From Streptomyces sp. Mut1 (GTDB taxonomy: Bacteria > Actinomycetota > Actinomycetes > Streptomycetales > Streptomycetaceae), in NCBI RefSeq assembly GCF_030719295.1, contig NZ_CP120997.1, positions 1,736,001 through 1,800,000 of the forward strand: a DNA stretch of 64,000 nucleotides. Direction: 5' to 3'. Numbering within the stretch: the first letter of the stretch is position 1; each line of letters opens with the position of its first letter. Position numbers and translations under genes: made by a program. This document shows positions 40,287 through 49,880 of this stretch, piece by piece. The notes below the pieces were generated by a model. That model saw nothing but the letters and a program-made list of their open reading frames with translations. It was not told the DNA's origin and did not search any database.

Positions 40287-40892
40287 TCAGCTCTGGTTGA
40301 AGAATCCGCCCTCTGCGATGCGGGCCTTGTCCTCCGCCGTGACATCGACGTTAGCAGGCGACAACAGGAACACCTTCTGTGTCACGCGCTCAATGCTGCC
40401 ATGGAGACCGAAGACGAGTCCCGCGGCAAAGTCGACAAGTCGCTTTGCGTCCGTATCGTCCATCTCCGTGAGATTCATGATCACGGGGGTGCCCTCACGG
40501 AAGTGTTCCCCGATGGTACGGGCCTCGTTGTACGTCCTGGGGTGCAGCGTGGTGATCCGGTAGGGCTCCCGCTCGGACACGACCTTGGGCATGATCACCG
40601 GTGCGTTCTTCTCCATGTTCGGGCGTTCAGGTGTGATGGATGCCACGGGTGCGATCCGGGCGGGTCGCTCGCGCTCCGCCGGGATCTGGACCGGCTCCCG
40701 CTGGGCCGGCGGCTGCACCGCCCGGACCGGTTCGTCGCGCTCCACCTGATGTGCGGGCTGGTGCCGGCGCCGGTCGCGCTCGGGCTCCGGCTCGGGTTCG
40801 AATTCGTCGTCGGGGTCGAACCCCGGGCCGTCGTACCCATCGTCCTCCACGAGGCCGAGGTAGACCGCCATCTTGCGCATCGCGCCGGCCAT
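40287..40892 (-). CDS. sepF: Cell division protein SepF
   Basis: A 201-residue SepF. The N-terminal amphipathic segment [17 protein letters not shown] should bind the membrane, a charged Glu/Asp/Arg/Pro-rich linker follows, and the C-terminal SepF domain ([54 protein letters not shown]) binds FtsZ. It anchors and organises FtsZ filaments, which matters because no ftsA is present here. Start is ATG 40892, with GGAGG ahead; the longer frame to 41108 is rejected. The ATG lies 127 bp downstream of yggS. Confidence 0.96.
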   Translation of the reverse strand: MAGAMRKMAVYLGLVEDDGYDGPGFDPDDEFEPEPEPERDRRRHQPAHQVERDEPVRAVQPPAQREPVQIPAERERPARIAPVASITPERPNMEKNAPVIMPKVVSEREPYRITTLHPRTYNEARTIGEHFREGTPVIMNLTEMDDTDAKRLVDFAAGLVFGLHGSIERVTQKVFLLSPANVDVTAEDKARIAEGGFFNQS

Positions 40893-41019
40893 GCTCTGAG
40901 TCCTCCGCTCTGTGGTGGATCGGCATCTGTTCACCAAGTGCCCGCGATCCACTCCGGCCTGTACCGCCATGGGCGGTAATGACCATATTTTCTGCTGTGG
41001 TCCGACTTGCTTGGCGACG

Positions 41020-41739
41020 TTACCCGAGCCCGGGGCGGACTCCGAGTACCGCAGTACCGACGCGCACATGTGTCGCTCCGGCCGCGATGGCGTCCTCCAG
41101 GTCCGCACTCATCCCTGCGGAGACCATGTTCGCAGCCGGATGGTTCCCGCGCAGCCGGGATGAGAATTCCATCAGCCGGTCGAACGCGGCCCGTTGCCGT
41201 CCGGCGTACGGCCCGGCGAGCGGCGCGACGGTCATCAGACCGTCCAGCCGCAGGCCCGGCGCCGCCGCGACCGCGTCGGCCAACTCCTCGATCCCGTCGG
41301 GTGCGACGCCACCGCGGGCCCCGCGCTCGCCGCTCTCCGCGTCGAGCGCGACCTGGATGAGGCAGCCGAGTTCGCGACCGCCGCGGCCGGCCGCGGCCGA
41401 GAGGGCGGTCACCAGCTTCGTACGGTCCACCGACTGCACAACATCGGCATAACTCGCCACAGAACGGACCTTGTTGGTCTGCAATTGACCGACAAAGTGC
41501 CAAGAGAGCGACAGATCCGTACAGGCGGCGGCTTTGGGAGCGGCGTCCTGGTCGCGGTTCTCCGCGACCTGACGCACACCGAGTCCGTGCAGAATCCGCA
41601 CATCACTCGCGGGATAGGTCTTGGTGACCACGATGAGGGTCACCTCTTCCCGCGCGCGGCCGGCCGCGGCGCAGGCGGAAACGATCCGTTCCTCCACCCG
41701 CGCCAGATTCGCTGCGAGTTGTTCCTTGCGTTCCGTCAT
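41020..41739 (-). CDS. yggS: PLP homeostasis protein (YggS/YlmE family)
   Basis: A 239-residue PLP-binding barrel protein without known catalytic activity; relatives buffer pyridoxal phosphate and keep amino-acid pools balanced. The PLP lysine is Lys40 in [14 protein letters not shown]. Other family motifs are [41 protein letters not shown] and [20 protein letters not shown] with VGTAVLG. It is placed between pgeF and sepF, as in many dcw clusters. ATG start, six bases from the pgeF stop. Confidence 0.95.
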   Translation of the reverse strand: MTERKEQLAANLARVEERIVSACAAAGRAREEVTLIVVTKTYPASDVRILHGLGVRQVAENRDQDAAPKAAACTDLSLSWHFVGQLQTNKVRSVASYADVVQSVDRTKLVTALSAAAGRGGRELGCLIQVALDAESGERGARGGVAPDGIEELADAVAAAPGLRLDGLMTVAPLAGPYAGRQRAAFDRLMEFSSRLRGNHPAANMVSAGMSADLEDAIAAGATHVRVGTAVLGVRPGLG

Positions 41740-41745
41740 GCCCTA

Positions 41746-42504
41746 TCAGTCCAGCCAGACATATCCGGCGAGCCGCCCGGTGGTGCGGTCGCGTCGATAC
41801 GAGAAGTGGTCGCCCGATTCGAGGGTGCAGAAGGGCGACTTGTGCCGGTCGGTGACGCCGAGCTCCGCCAGCTGGGCGTGGACTCCGGCGGTGACGTCCA
41901 CCGCCGGAGTGCCCCAGCCGGTCTCGGACCGGGAGCCCGGCACGCGCGCGGCGACCTCGTCCCGCATCGCGGCCGGCACCTCGTAGCACCGCCCGCAGAC
42001 GGCGGGCCCGGTACGGGCGGTGATCCGGGAGACCTCCGCGCCGAGCCGGACCATGGCCCCGACCGCGGCCGGCACGACTCCGGCGACCAGCCCCGGCCGT
42101 CCCGCGTGCGCCGCCGCGACGACACCGGCGACGGGGTCGGCGAGCAGGACGGGGGTGCAGTCGGCGGTGAGAACGGCGAGCGGGAGCCCGCGCCGCGCGG
42201 TCACCACCGCGTCCACGGCGGGGATCTCCCGCGTGTCGCCCCAGGGTTCGTCGACCACGGCCACATCGCGGCCGTGGACCTGGTTCATCCAGACGACCCG
42301 CGCCGGATCGAGCCCCCGGGCGCGCGCGGCCCGCTCCCGGTTGGCGAGAACGGCGGCGGGGTCGTCGCCGACCGCGCCGCCGAGGTTGAGCTCCGCGTAC
42401 GGAGCGGCGCTCACCCCGCCCCACCTGTCGGTGAAGGAGAAGTGAGCGCCGCCCCGCGAAAAGACAGAAACCTTCGAGCTCACTGCGTCATGCGGACCTA
42501 TCAC
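41746..42504 (-). CDS. pgeF: Polyphenol oxidase/purine nucleosidase-type PgeF (YfiH)
   Basis: A 252-residue protein of the DUF152/YfiH/laccase-domain family. Motifs are [59 protein letters not shown] and [15 protein letters not shown]; the Cys and His residues in these bind zinc or copper. Relatives edit or process purine or peptidoglycan-related substrates, and the physiological role remains debated. The GTG at 42504 overlaps the ftsZ stop (GTGA); GTG 42483 (VSSKVSVFS) is an alternative. The conserved location just after ftsZ supports a cell-envelope link. Confidence 0.92.
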   Translation of the reverse strand: MIGPHDAVSSKVSVFSRGGAHFSFTDRWGGVSAAPYAELNLGGAVGDDPAAVLANRERAARARGLDPARVVWMNQVHGRDVAVVDEPWGDTREIPAVDAVVTARRGLPLAVLTADCTPVLLADPVAGVVAAAHAGRPGLVAGVVPAAVGAMVRLGAEVSRITARTGPAVCGRCYEVPAAMRDEVAARVPGSRSETGWGTPAVDVTAGVHAQLAELGVTDRHKSPFCTLESGDHFSYRRDRTTGRLAGYVWLD

Positions 42505-43721
42505 TTCAAGAAGTCCGGTACGTCCAGCTCTTCGGCCTGGGAGTCCTGGTAGGGACGGGCCGGCGGGACGTGCGGCGGCGCGACGACCGGCGGCAGGTGC
42601 GTCTCGTGGGCGACCGGCGCCGGCTCCGACTGGACCGGCGGCTCCTCGCGCGGGGGCACGGAGCCCAGTCCGCCCGACTGGCGCACGGGCTCGGCGGCCC
42701 GGACCGGCGTCGGGGCCGGCTCCTCGCGCTTGGCGCTGTTCGCCCCGAGGACGTTCTCCCGCCGGGCCGGCGGCTGCCCGCCGTCGAAGCCCGCCGCGAT
42801 GACGGTGACCCGCACCTCGTCGCCCAGCGCGTCGTCGATGACCGCGCCGAAGATGATGTTCGCCTCGGGGTGCGCCGCCTCGCTCACCAGCTGGGCGGCC
42901 TCGTTGATCTCGAAGAGACCGAGGTCGCTGCCGCCGGAGATGGAGAGCAGGACACCGCGGGCGCCGTCGATGGACGCCTCCAGGAGCGGCGAGGAGATCG
43001 CCATCTCCGCGGCGGCCACCGCGCGGTCGTCGCCGCGGGCCGAGCCGATGCCCATGAGCGCCGATCCGGCCTCGGACATGACCGACTTGACGTCGGCGAA
43101 GTCGAGGTTGATCAGACCCGGGGTGGTGATGAGGTCGGTGATGCCCTGGACACCCGAGAGCAGCACCTGGTCGGCCGACTTGAACGCGTCGAGCACGCTG
43201 ACCTGGCGGTCCGAGATGGACAGCAGACGGTCGTTGGGAATGACGATGAGGGTGTCGACCTCTTCGCGGAGTTCGGCGATGCCGTCCTCCGCCTGGTTCG
43301 CGCGACGCCGGCCCTCGAAGGTGAACGGGCGGGTGACCACACCGATCGTCAGGGCGCCGAGCGAGCGCGCGATGTTCGCGACGACGGGTGCGCCACCGGT
43401 ACCGGTGCCGCCGCCTTCGCCTGCGGTGACGAAGACCATGTCGGCCCCCTTGAGGACCTCCTCGATCTCCTCACGGTGGTCCTCTGCCGCCTTACGACCG
43501 ACGGCCGGGTTCGCCCCGGCGCCGAGGCCGCGGGTGAGTTCGCGGCCGACGTCGAGCTTGACGTCGGCGTCGCTCATCAACAGGGCTTGCGCATCCGTGT
43601 TGATCGCGATGAACTCGACGCCCTTGAGACCGACCTCGATCATTCGGTTGATGGCATTGACACCACCGCCGCCGACACCGATGACCTTGATGACTGCGAG
43701 GTAGTTCTGCGGTGCTGCCAC
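42501..43721 (-). CDS. ftsZ: Cell division GTPase FtsZ
   Basis: A 406-residue tubulin homologue that forms the Z-ring. The nucleotide-binding motif GGGTGTG is at residues 103-109 ([18 protein letters not shown]). The T7 loop is in [13 protein letters not shown]. The C-terminal domain, a Pro/Glu-rich linker and the conserved C-terminal peptide LDVPDFLK complete it. Start is GTG 43721 ([10 protein letters not shown]) with GAGAGG nine bases upstream; a longer frame to 43817 lacks support. The 276 bp upstream (43722-43997) hold a promoter candidate, so ftsZ can be expressed apart from the rest of dcw, as is known for sporulation in Streptomyces. Confidence 0.98.
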   Translation of the reverse strand: MAAPQNYLAVIKVIGVGGGGVNAINRMIEVGLKGVEFIAINTDAQALLMSDADVKLDVGRELTRGLGAGANPAVGRKAAEDHREEIEEVLKGADMVFVTAGEGGGTGTGGAPVVANIARSLGALTIGVVTRPFTFEGRRRANQAEDGIAELREEVDTLIVIPNDRLLSISDRQVSVLDAFKSADQVLLSGVQGITDLITTPGLINLDFADVKSVMSEAGSALMGIGSARGDDRAVAAAEMAISSPLLEASIDGARGVLLSISGGSDLGLFEINEAAQLVSEAAHPEANIIFGAVIDDALGDEVRVTVIAAGFDGGQPPARRENVLGANSAKREEPAPTPVRAAEPVRQSGGLGSVPPREEPPVQSEPAPVAHETHLPPVVAPPHVPPARPYQDSQAEELDVPDFLK

Positions 43722-43816
43722 GTCGAAGGCCTCTCGCCTCGAGTTACGTGTCGTCGCTTCGCGGTGATCCCGCCGCGACGACGGATGCCGATTGGGACGG
43801 TCCGAACGCCGACCCA

Positions 43817-43841
43817 AACCCTAACGCTGAAGTTTAGGGTT
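43817..43841. promoter_or_regulatory. Inverted repeat in the ftsZ leader
   Basis: AACCCTAA and TTAGGGTT (43817-43824 and 43834-43841) form a perfect 8-bp inverted repeat with a 9-base spacer, about 95 bp upstream of the ftsZ start. It may be an operator or an mRNA hairpin. It stands out by its AT content in this region. Confidence 0.5.
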
Positions 43842-43877
43842 ACCAGTGTGTCTGCTTCATGGACTCTTCCGAACAGG

Positions 43878-43907
43878 ACACTAAGTCGACAAGTGGCGCC
43901 CGTTCAA
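43878..43907 (-). promoter_or_regulatory. Candidate ftsZ promoter
   Basis: On the minus strand TTGAAC (43902-43907) and TAGTGT (43878-43883) lie 18 bp apart, a good match to a vegetative-type -35/-10 pair. The expected start near 43870 gives a ~150-base leader to ftsZ that carries the inverted repeat at 43817-43841. Multiple ftsZ promoters are known in Streptomyces; equating this one with a specific promoter is inference. Confidence 0.5.
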
Positions 43908-43997
43908 CGAACACGCCGAACCTCCCGTTTTTCTTTTCACCCTATGTGATCACCCGTAGCGCTGACCAACCAGGGTGCTGGCCAGGCCAAATGTGCG

Positions 43998-44792
43998 TCA
44001 ACTACCCGACACCGCGGGAGCGGTGGGTGCACTCACGTCGAAGTGTCCCGCTTTGGGGGCGGCTTTCATGAGAGCGGTGAGGACTTTCGCCTTCACCGCG
44101 CCCTGTTCACCACTTCCCCAGTTCACCGTGCGGTCCCCGGTGAGCTCCAGGGAGATGGCGTCGTACGAGGCGACCCGTACGACCCGGGTGTCCTCCGCGA
44201 CGCCGCCCGGGAGGTCGCCCGCGACCCGGACCGCTTCCCGCACCAGCCGGTCGGCCCCGAAACGGCGCAGACTCGCTGACCGGCCGGTGGCCGTTTCCAG
44301 CAGAGGCACGTGCCCGGGAGCCTTGTCCACCGTGGCGAAACGCACGCCTTCGGCGTCCACTTCAATGAACTTTGCGCCCTTTTTCACCAACAGGACCGGC
44401 TTTCGCTCGGTCACTTTAAGTCCGATGCCGTGCGGCCATGACCGTACGACATCCACCGAGTCGATACGAGGCAACTTCTGGCGCAACCTTTTCTCGATCG
44501 CGCCGGTGTCCACGGATACGAGCGGGGTGCCCATCGGCACCCGCGCCGCGTTCTCCACCTCGGCCGGCGTCAGCACCCGCACCCCGGTGATCCTGACCTG
44601 TTCGACCCGGAGCCAGGAGGAGCCGTAGAGCGCCCAGACGGCGCCCGAGCCGAGCAGGAGGACGGCCGCGGCGATCAGGATCAGCAGCCTGCGCCGGGGA
44701 ATGCGGGACCCCTCCGGGCGTGGGCCCGGCGGCCGGTCCCGGGCGCCCTCCTGCTTCCCTGCACCACGCTGGGCGGTCGTCGGTCCGGCCAC
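43998..44792 (-). CDS. ftsQ: Cell division protein FtsQ
   Basis: A 264-residue bitopic protein of the FtsQ/DivIB family. The basic Pro/Arg/Gly-rich cytoplasmic N-terminus (~50 residues) is followed by one helix (LLILIAAAVLLLGSGAVWALY). The POTRA domain begins LRVEQVRITGVRVLTPAEVENAA, and the beta domain contains VDVVRSWPHGIGLKVTERKPVLL. It links FtsL and other divisome proteins to the septum outside the membrane. Start is GTG 44792, 51 bp after the murG stop. No murC lies between them. Confidence 0.95.
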   Translation of the reverse strand: MAGPTTAQRGAGKQEGARDRPPGPRPEGSRIPRRRLLILIAAAVLLLGSGAVWALYGSSWLRVEQVRITGVRVLTPAEVENAARVPMGTPLVSVDTGAIEKRLRQKLPRIDSVDVVRSWPHGIGLKVTERKPVLLVKKGAKFIEVDAEGVRFATVDKAPGHVPLLETATGRSASLRRFGADRLVREAVRVAGDLPGGVAEDTRVVRVASYDAISLELTGDRTVNWGSGEQGAVKAKVLTALMKAAPKAGHFDVSAPTAPAVSGS

Positions 44793-44843
44793 GCTCGCTC
44801 CTTATGCCGGGTCCGGGGGCCTGCGCCCCCGGACCCGCCCGCC

Positions 44844-45938
44844 TCACGCGTTACGACGTGCGGCAATCGCCTCGTACACCATGCCGACCAGCAGATCGTC
44901 GGCGTCCCGGCGCCCGAACTCCGCGGCGGCGCGGGACATTTCATACAACCTGTGCGGATCGGACAGCACCGGAAGGACGGTTCCCTGCACCCACTCGGGG
45001 GTGAGCACCGCGTCGTCCACCAGCAGGCCGCCGCCGGCGTTGACCACCGGCTGGGCGTTCAGCCGCTGCTCGCCGTTGCCGATGGGCAACGGGACGTAGG
45101 CGGCGGGCAGCCCGACGGCGGAGAGTTCGGCGACGGTCATCGCGCCCGCGCGGCAGAGCATCATGTCGGCCGCGGCGTACGCGAGGTCCATCCGGTCCAC
45201 GTACGGTACCGGGATGTAGGGGGGCATCCCGGGCATGTTGTCCACGCGCGGCAATTCGTTCTTGGGGCCGACCACGTGCAGGATCTGGATGCCGGAGCGC
45301 TGGAGCAGCGGAGCGACCCGCTGGACCACCTCGTTGAGGTGGCGGGCGCCCTGCGAGCCGCCGGAGACCAGCAGCGTCGGCAGGTTGGGGTCGAGGCCGA
45401 ACGCGGCACGCGCCTCGGGGCGCATCCGGGCCCGGTCGAGGGTGGCGATGGTGCGGCGCAGCGGGATGCCGATGTAGCGGGCGCCGCGCAGCTTGCTGTC
45501 GGGCGTGGAGACGGCGACGCCGTGCGCGTACCGCGACCCGATCTTGTTGGCCAGCCCCGGGCGGGCGTTGGCCTCGTGGACCACGATCGGGACGCCGGCG
45601 CGTTTGGCGGCCAGGTAGCCGGGCAGGGCGACGTAACCGCCGAAGCCGACCACGCAGTCGGCCCTGGTGCGTTCGAGAATCTGCTCGGCCGCCTTGATGG
45701 TGCCGCGCAGCCGGCCCGGGACGGTGATGAGCTCGGGGGTCGGCTTGCGCGGCAGCGGTACGGCCGGGATCAGGGCGAGTTCGTACCCCCGCTCGGGTAC
45801 GAGCCTGGTCTCAAGTCCCCGCTCCGTGCCGAGTGCGGTGATCCCCACGCTCGGGTCCTGCCTGCGCAGGGCGTCCGCGAGGGCAAGCGCGGGCTCGATG
45901 TGGCCGGCGGTCCCCCCGCCGGCGAGTACGACATGCAC
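44844..45938 (-). CDS. murG: UDP-GlcNAc:lipid I N-acetylglucosaminyltransferase
   Basis: A 364-residue GT28 glycosyltransferase that converts lipid I to lipid II on the cytoplasmic face of the membrane. The N-terminal [20 protein letters not shown] is the classical G loop. [51 protein letters not shown] and the UDP-binding [20 protein letters not shown] follow. ATG start, six bases from the ftsW stop. Confidence 0.98.
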   Translation of the reverse strand: MHVVLAGGGTAGHIEPALALADALRRQDPSVGITALGTERGLETRLVPERGYELALIPAVPLPRKPTPELITVPGRLRGTIKAAEQILERTRADCVVGFGGYVALPGYLAAKRAGVPIVVHEANARPGLANKIGSRYAHGVAVSTPDSKLRGARYIGIPLRRTIATLDRARMRPEARAAFGLDPNLPTLLVSGGSQGARHLNEVVQRVAPLLQRSGIQILHVVGPKNELPRVDNMPGMPPYIPVPYVDRMDLAYAAADMMLCRAGAMTVAELSAVGLPAAYVPLPIGNGEQRLNAQPVVNAGGGLLVDDAVLTPEWVQGTVLPVLSDPHRLYEMSRAAAEFGRRDADDLLVGMVYEAIAARRNA

Positions 45939-45944
45939 CGAAAT

Positions 45945-47276
45945 TCACCGCTCTCCGGACGAACGCTTCTTGACGCGCCGTCTCATCGTCTTCCATCTCA
46001 CCCCGGGCCTCCGCACGGCCAGGGCAGCCTTCGCGGCGGGCTCGTCCCGCGCGAACGCGATCATCAGCCCGACGGCGAACATGGTCGGCAGCAGGGCCGA
46101 CCCCCCGTAGGAGAACAGCGGGAGCGGGACACCGGCGATCGGCAGCAGGCCGAGCACCGCACCGATGTTGATCACGGCCTGCGCCGTGATCCAGGTGGTC
46201 ACACCTCCCGCTGCGTACCTCACGAAGGGGTCCTCCGTGCGTCCCGCCACGCGGATACCCGCATAGCCTAGAGCCGCGAAGAGGGCGAGTACCGACAGCG
46301 TCCCCGCCAACCCCAGTTCCTCCCCGGTGATGGCGAAGATGAAGTCGGTGTGGGGTTCAGGAAGTTGACCCCATTTTTCCACACTCGCACCGAGCCCCGA
46401 TCCGAACCATCCGCCCGACGCCAGAGCATAGATGCCGTGCACGGCCTGCCAGCACGAGCCGCCGGGGCCGGGCTCGCTGGCTCCCATGCACTCCAGCCGG
46501 GACATGCGGTTGGGGCTGGTCTTGATCAGCAGGAAGCCGATGAGACCGGCGGTGGCGAGCACTGCGGCGAACATCCGGGTCGGCGCACCGGCCAGCCAGA
46601 GCAGTCCGAAGAGGATGGCCGTGAGAATGATCGCAGTACCCATGTCGCCGCCGAGCATGATCAGCCCGAGCAGCATGAAGGCGACCGGGACCAGCGGCAC
46701 GAGCATGTGCTTCCACTGGGCCAGCAGCCGCTTGTCCTGTTTGCGGGCGAGCAGGTCCGCCCCCCACAGCACGAGGGCCAGTTTGCCGAACTCGCTGGGC
46801 TGGAGCTGGAAGGGGCCGCCCAGGTAGAGCCAGTTGCGGTTGCCGTTGACCGACATCCCTATCCCCGGCACCTGGACCAGCACCATCAGGAAGACGGCTC
46901 CCAGGAGCAGCGGGTAGGCCAGCGCCCGGTGCAGCTTGACCGGCATCCGGGCGGCGAGCGCCATCAGCCCGGCCCCGATCACCGCGGCCAGGAACTGCTT
47001 GCGGAAGAAGTAGGTGCCCGGCTTGCCGAGTTCCAGGGCCTTGATCATCGAGGCGGAGTAGACCATCACCAGGCCGAGCACGGTGATCAGGAGTCCGGCG
47101 CCCAGGATCACGTAGTACGCCGTCAGCGGGCGGTCCCAGGCCCTGCGCGCCTGCTCGTACAGCCGCCGCGCGCCGCCGCCTCGGGGGCTGCGCGGGCTGC
47201 TCGTGCTCCGGGCGCGCACCGCCGCGGGGCGCCGCGCCTTGGCGGGCCGTACACGCACGCTCTCTTCGGCCGGCAT
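45945..47276 (-). CDS. ftsW: Septal peptidoglycan polymerase FtsW (SEDS)
   Basis: A 443-residue SEDS protein with about ten helices after a basic ~50-residue cytoplasmic N-terminus. Characteristic segments are VMVYSASMIKALELGKP, NGNRNWLYLGGPFQLQPSEF, GGDMGTAIILTAILFGLLWL, ITGEELGLAGTLSVLALFA and GVPLPLFSYGGSALL. With FtsI it polymerises septal glycan strands from lipid II. The ATG has GGAGGGG upstream. It is separated from murD by a 109-bp spacer containing two hairpins. The conserved acidic residue follows GWFGSGLGASVEKWGQLPEP. Confidence 0.97.
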   Translation of the reverse strand: MPAEESVRVRPAKARRPAAVRARSTSSPRSPRGGGARRLYEQARRAWDRPLTAYYVILGAGLLITVLGLVMVYSASMIKALELGKPGTYFFRKQFLAAVIGAGLMALAARMPVKLHRALAYPLLLGAVFLMVLVQVPGIGMSVNGNRNWLYLGGPFQLQPSEFGKLALVLWGADLLARKQDKRLLAQWKHMLVPLVPVAFMLLGLIMLGGDMGTAIILTAILFGLLWLAGAPTRMFAAVLATAGLIGFLLIKTSPNRMSRLECMGASEPGPGGSCWQAVHGIYALASGGWFGSGLGASVEKWGQLPEPHTDFIFAITGEELGLAGTLSVLALFAALGYAGIRVAGRTEDPFVRYAAGGVTTWITAQAVINIGAVLGLLPIAGVPLPLFSYGGSALLPTMFAVGLMIAFARDEPAAKAALAVRRPGVRWKTMRRRVKKRSSGER

Positions 47277-47314
47277 GTCCCTGTCCCCTCCACTGCTCGT
47301 GCCCGGGGCTCCGG

Positions 47315-47370
47315 TGCCGGGGCCCGCCCCGGCACAGCCGTACCGCCCCGGTGGTCCGGGACGGTACGGC
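47315..47370 (-). other. Tandem hairpins between murD and ftsW
   Basis: Stem TGCCGGGG/CCCCGGCA (47315-47322 with 47327-47334) is followed by GCCGTACCG/CGGTACGGC (47337-47345 with 47362-47370). Neither has a T tract. They lie in the only sizeable gap within the murE-murG run. They may attenuate, terminate part of, or stabilise the message ends. Confidence 0.5.
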
Positions 47371-47385
47371 GCGGCGGCCGGGCCG

Positions 47386-48828
47386 TCAGGCGCTCTCGGC
47401 GGCGCGTGCGCGGACGGCGTCCGCGAAGGCCTCGCCCCGCTTGTTGTAGTTGACGAACATGTCCATGGAGGCGCAGGCCGGGGCCATCAGTACGGTGTCT
47501 CCCGGCCGGGCGAGCCGTGCCGCCTCGCGGACCGCCTCGGACATCGCCCCAGTGTCGGTCCGGTCGAGGTCGACCACCGGGACCTCGGGGGCGTGTCGCG
47601 CGAGGGCTTCGCGGATCAGGGCGCGGTCGGCGCCCATCAGCACGACGCCCCGCAGGCGCTTGGCGCAGCCGGTCACCAGCTCGTCGAACGTGGCGCCCTT
47701 GGCCAGGCCGCCGGCGATCCAGACGATGGGGTCGTAGGCGGCGAGGGAGGCTTCGGCGGCGTGCGTGTTGGTCGCCTTGGAGTCGTCCACGTACGCGACC
47801 CCGTCGACGTCGGCGACGTGCTCGATGCGGTGCGGGTCGGGGCGGAAGGCGCGCAGCCCGTCGCGCACGGCCGCGGGCTCGACGCCGAAGGCGCGGGCCA
47901 GGGCGGCGGCGGCCAGGGCGTTGGCGATGTTGTGCGGGGCCGGCGGGTTGACGTCGGCCACCTCGGCCAGCTCCTGGGCCTGCTTCTGCCGGTTGGCCAC
48001 GAAGGCCCGGTCGACGAGGATGCCGTCGACGACACCGAGCTGGGAGGGCCCAGGCGTACCGAGGGTGAAGCCGATGGCCCGGCACCCCTCCTCGACGTCC
48101 GCCTCGCGCACCAGGTCCTCGGTGGCGGGGTCCGCGGCGTTGTAGACGCAGGCCACCTGGTTGCCCTCGTAGATCCGGCCCTTGTCGGCGGTGTACGCCT
48201 CCATGGAGCCGTGCCAGTCGAGGTGGTCGGGGGCCAGGTTGAGCACGGCTGCGGAGTGGGCGCGCAGCGAGGGCGCCCAGTGCAGCTGGTAGCTGGAGAG
48301 TTCGACGGCGAGTACGTCGTACGTCTGCTCGCCCGCCACGGCGTCCAGGAGGGAGACGCCGATGTTGCCGACGGCGGCGGTGCGCAGCCCGGCGGCCTCC
48401 AGGATGGAGGCGAGCATCCGTACGGTCGTGGTCTTGCCGTTGGTGCCGGTGACCGCGAGCCAGGGTGCCGGCTCCCGGCCGTCCCGCCCGCGCAGCCGCC
48501 AGGCGAGTTCGACATCGCCCCAGACCGGGACGCCCGCTTCGGCTGCCGCCGCGAACAGCGGCTTGCCGGGCTTCCAGCCGGGGGCGGTGACGATCAGCTC
48601 GGTGGACTCGGGCAGGGTGTCCCCGTCGCCGAGGCGCACGGTGATGCCCTGCGCCTCCAGCTCGGCGGCCTGGGCGCGCGAGCGCTCGTCGTCCCCGTCG
48701 TTGACGACGGTGACGACGGCGCCGAGGCCGTGCAGGACGCGGGCCGCCGGGATTCCGGATACTCCGAGTCCGGCGACCGTGACGTGCTTGCCCTGCCAGT
48801 CCGCGTTGCTCACTTCTTGGCTGCCCAT
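47386..48828 (-). CDS. murD: UDP-MurNAc-L-alanine:D-glutamate ligase
   Basis: A Mur ligase of 480 residues from ATG 48828 (MGSQEVSNADW). GTG 48813 (VSNADWQGKHVTVAG), which overlaps the mraY stop as GTGA, is an equally good start giving 475 residues. The NAD-like N-terminal domain VTVAGLGVSGIPAARVL is followed by the ATP loop WLAVTGTNGKTTTVRML, LNLAPDHLDWHGSMEAY and the C-terminal domain YVDDSKATNTHAAEASL. It adds D-glutamate to UDP-MurNAc-Ala in the cytoplasm. Confidence 0.97.
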   Translation of the reverse strand: MGSQEVSNADWQGKHVTVAGLGVSGIPAARVLHGLGAVVTVVNDGDDERSRAQAAELEAQGITVRLGDGDTLPESTELIVTAPGWKPGKPLFAAAAEAGVPVWGDVELAWRLRGRDGREPAPWLAVTGTNGKTTTVRMLASILEAAGLRTAAVGNIGVSLLDAVAGEQTYDVLAVELSSYQLHWAPSLRAHSAAVLNLAPDHLDWHGSMEAYTADKGRIYEGNQVACVYNAADPATEDLVREADVEEGCRAIGFTLGTPGPSQLGVVDGILVDRAFVANRQKQAQELAEVADVNPPAPHNIANALAAAALARAFGVEPAAVRDGLRAFRPDPHRIEHVADVDGVAYVDDSKATNTHAAEASLAAYDPIVWIAGGLAKGATFDELVTGCAKRLRGVVLMGADRALIREALARHAPEVPVVDLDRTDTGAMSEAVREAARLARPGDTVLMAPACASMDMFVNYNKRGEAFADAVRARAAESA

Positions 48829-49880
48829 CCTGCGTAGAAGAGGCCGAGTCCGACGATCACGCACATGCCCTGGATGATCCAGAAGCGGACCACGACAAGG
48901 ACTTCGGACCACCCCTTGAGTTCGAAGTGGTGCTGGAGCGGTGCCATGCGGAAGACGCGCTTGCCGGTCATCTTGAACGAGCCGACCTGGATGACGACGG
49001 ACATCGTGATCATCACGAAGAGGCCGCCGAGCACCGCCATCAGGAACTCGGTGCGGGAGCAGATCGCGAGCCCCGCGAGCGCGCCGCCGAGGGCGAGCGA
49101 GCCGGTGTCGCCCATGAAGATCTTGGCCGGGGAGGTGTTCCACCACAGGAAGCCGAAGCAGGAACCCATCAGCGCGGAGGCCACGACCGCGAGGTCGAGT
49201 GGATCTCGCACTTCGAAACAGGCGCTCGGATTGGTGAGGGTGGCGGCGTTGGCGCAGGACTCCTGGAACTGCCAGAGCCCGATGAAGGTGTACGCGCCGA
49301 AGACCATCACCGACGCACCGGTGGCCAGGCCGTCCAGACCGTCCGTCAGGTTCACGCCGTTGGACATGGCGAGAATCATGAACAGGGCCCAGACGACGAA
49401 GATCACCGGGCCGACGGACCAGCCGAAGTCCTCGACGAACGAGAGCTTGGTGGACGCCGGGGTGTTGCCCCGGGCGTCGGCGAACTGGAGCGAGAGCACC
49501 GCGAAGGCGATCCCGACTATCAGCTGGCCGGCCATCTTCGCCTTGGCCCGCAGTCCGAGCGAGCGCTGCTTGACGATCTTGATGTAGTCGTCGAGGAAGC
49601 CGACGAGTCCCATACCGGCCATCAGGAAGAGGACCAGCACGCCGGAGAAGCGCATGTCCTCGCCGGTGATCACCTTCGCCAGGACGTACGCGATGATCGT
49701 CGCCAGGATGAAGGCGATGCCGCCCATCGTGGGCGTGCCCTTCTTCGAGCCGTGGGTGCGCGGCCCGTCGTCCCGGATGAACTGCCCGTATCCCTTGCGG
49801 GCCAGGAGCTTGATCAGCAGCGGAGTGCCGACCAGGGTCAGGAAGAGCCCGATGGCTCCCGCGAAGAGGATCTGCCTCAT
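48810..49880 (-). CDS. mraY: Phospho-MurNAc-pentapeptide translocase
   Basis: A 356-residue integral membrane enzyme with about ten helices. It transfers phospho-MurNAc-pentapeptide to undecaprenyl phosphate, giving lipid I. The active-site segments are GLVGFLDDYIKIVKQRSLGL, NGVNLTDGLDGLATG and AKIFMGDTGSLALGGALAGL; the C-terminal HHFELKGWSE histidine pair is present (LQHHFELKG). The ATG at 49880 overlaps the murF stop by 4 bp. Confidence 0.98.
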   Translation of the reverse strand: MRQILFAGAIGLFLTLVGTPLLIKLLARKGYGQFIRDDGPRTHGSKKGTPTMGGIAFILATIIAYVLAKVITGEDMRFSGVLVLFLMAGMGLVGFLDDYIKIVKQRSLGLRAKAKMAGQLIVGIAFAVLSLQFADARGNTPASTKLSFVEDFGWSVGPVIFVVWALFMILAMSNGVNLTDGLDGLATGASVMVFGAYTFIGLWQFQESCANAATLTNPSACFEVRDPLDLAVVASALMGSCFGFLWWNTSPAKIFMGDTGSLALGGALAGLAICSRTEFLMAVLGGLFVMITMSVVIQVGSFKMTGKRVFRMAPLQHHFELKGWSEVLVVVRFWIIQGMCVIVGLGLFYAGWAAKK

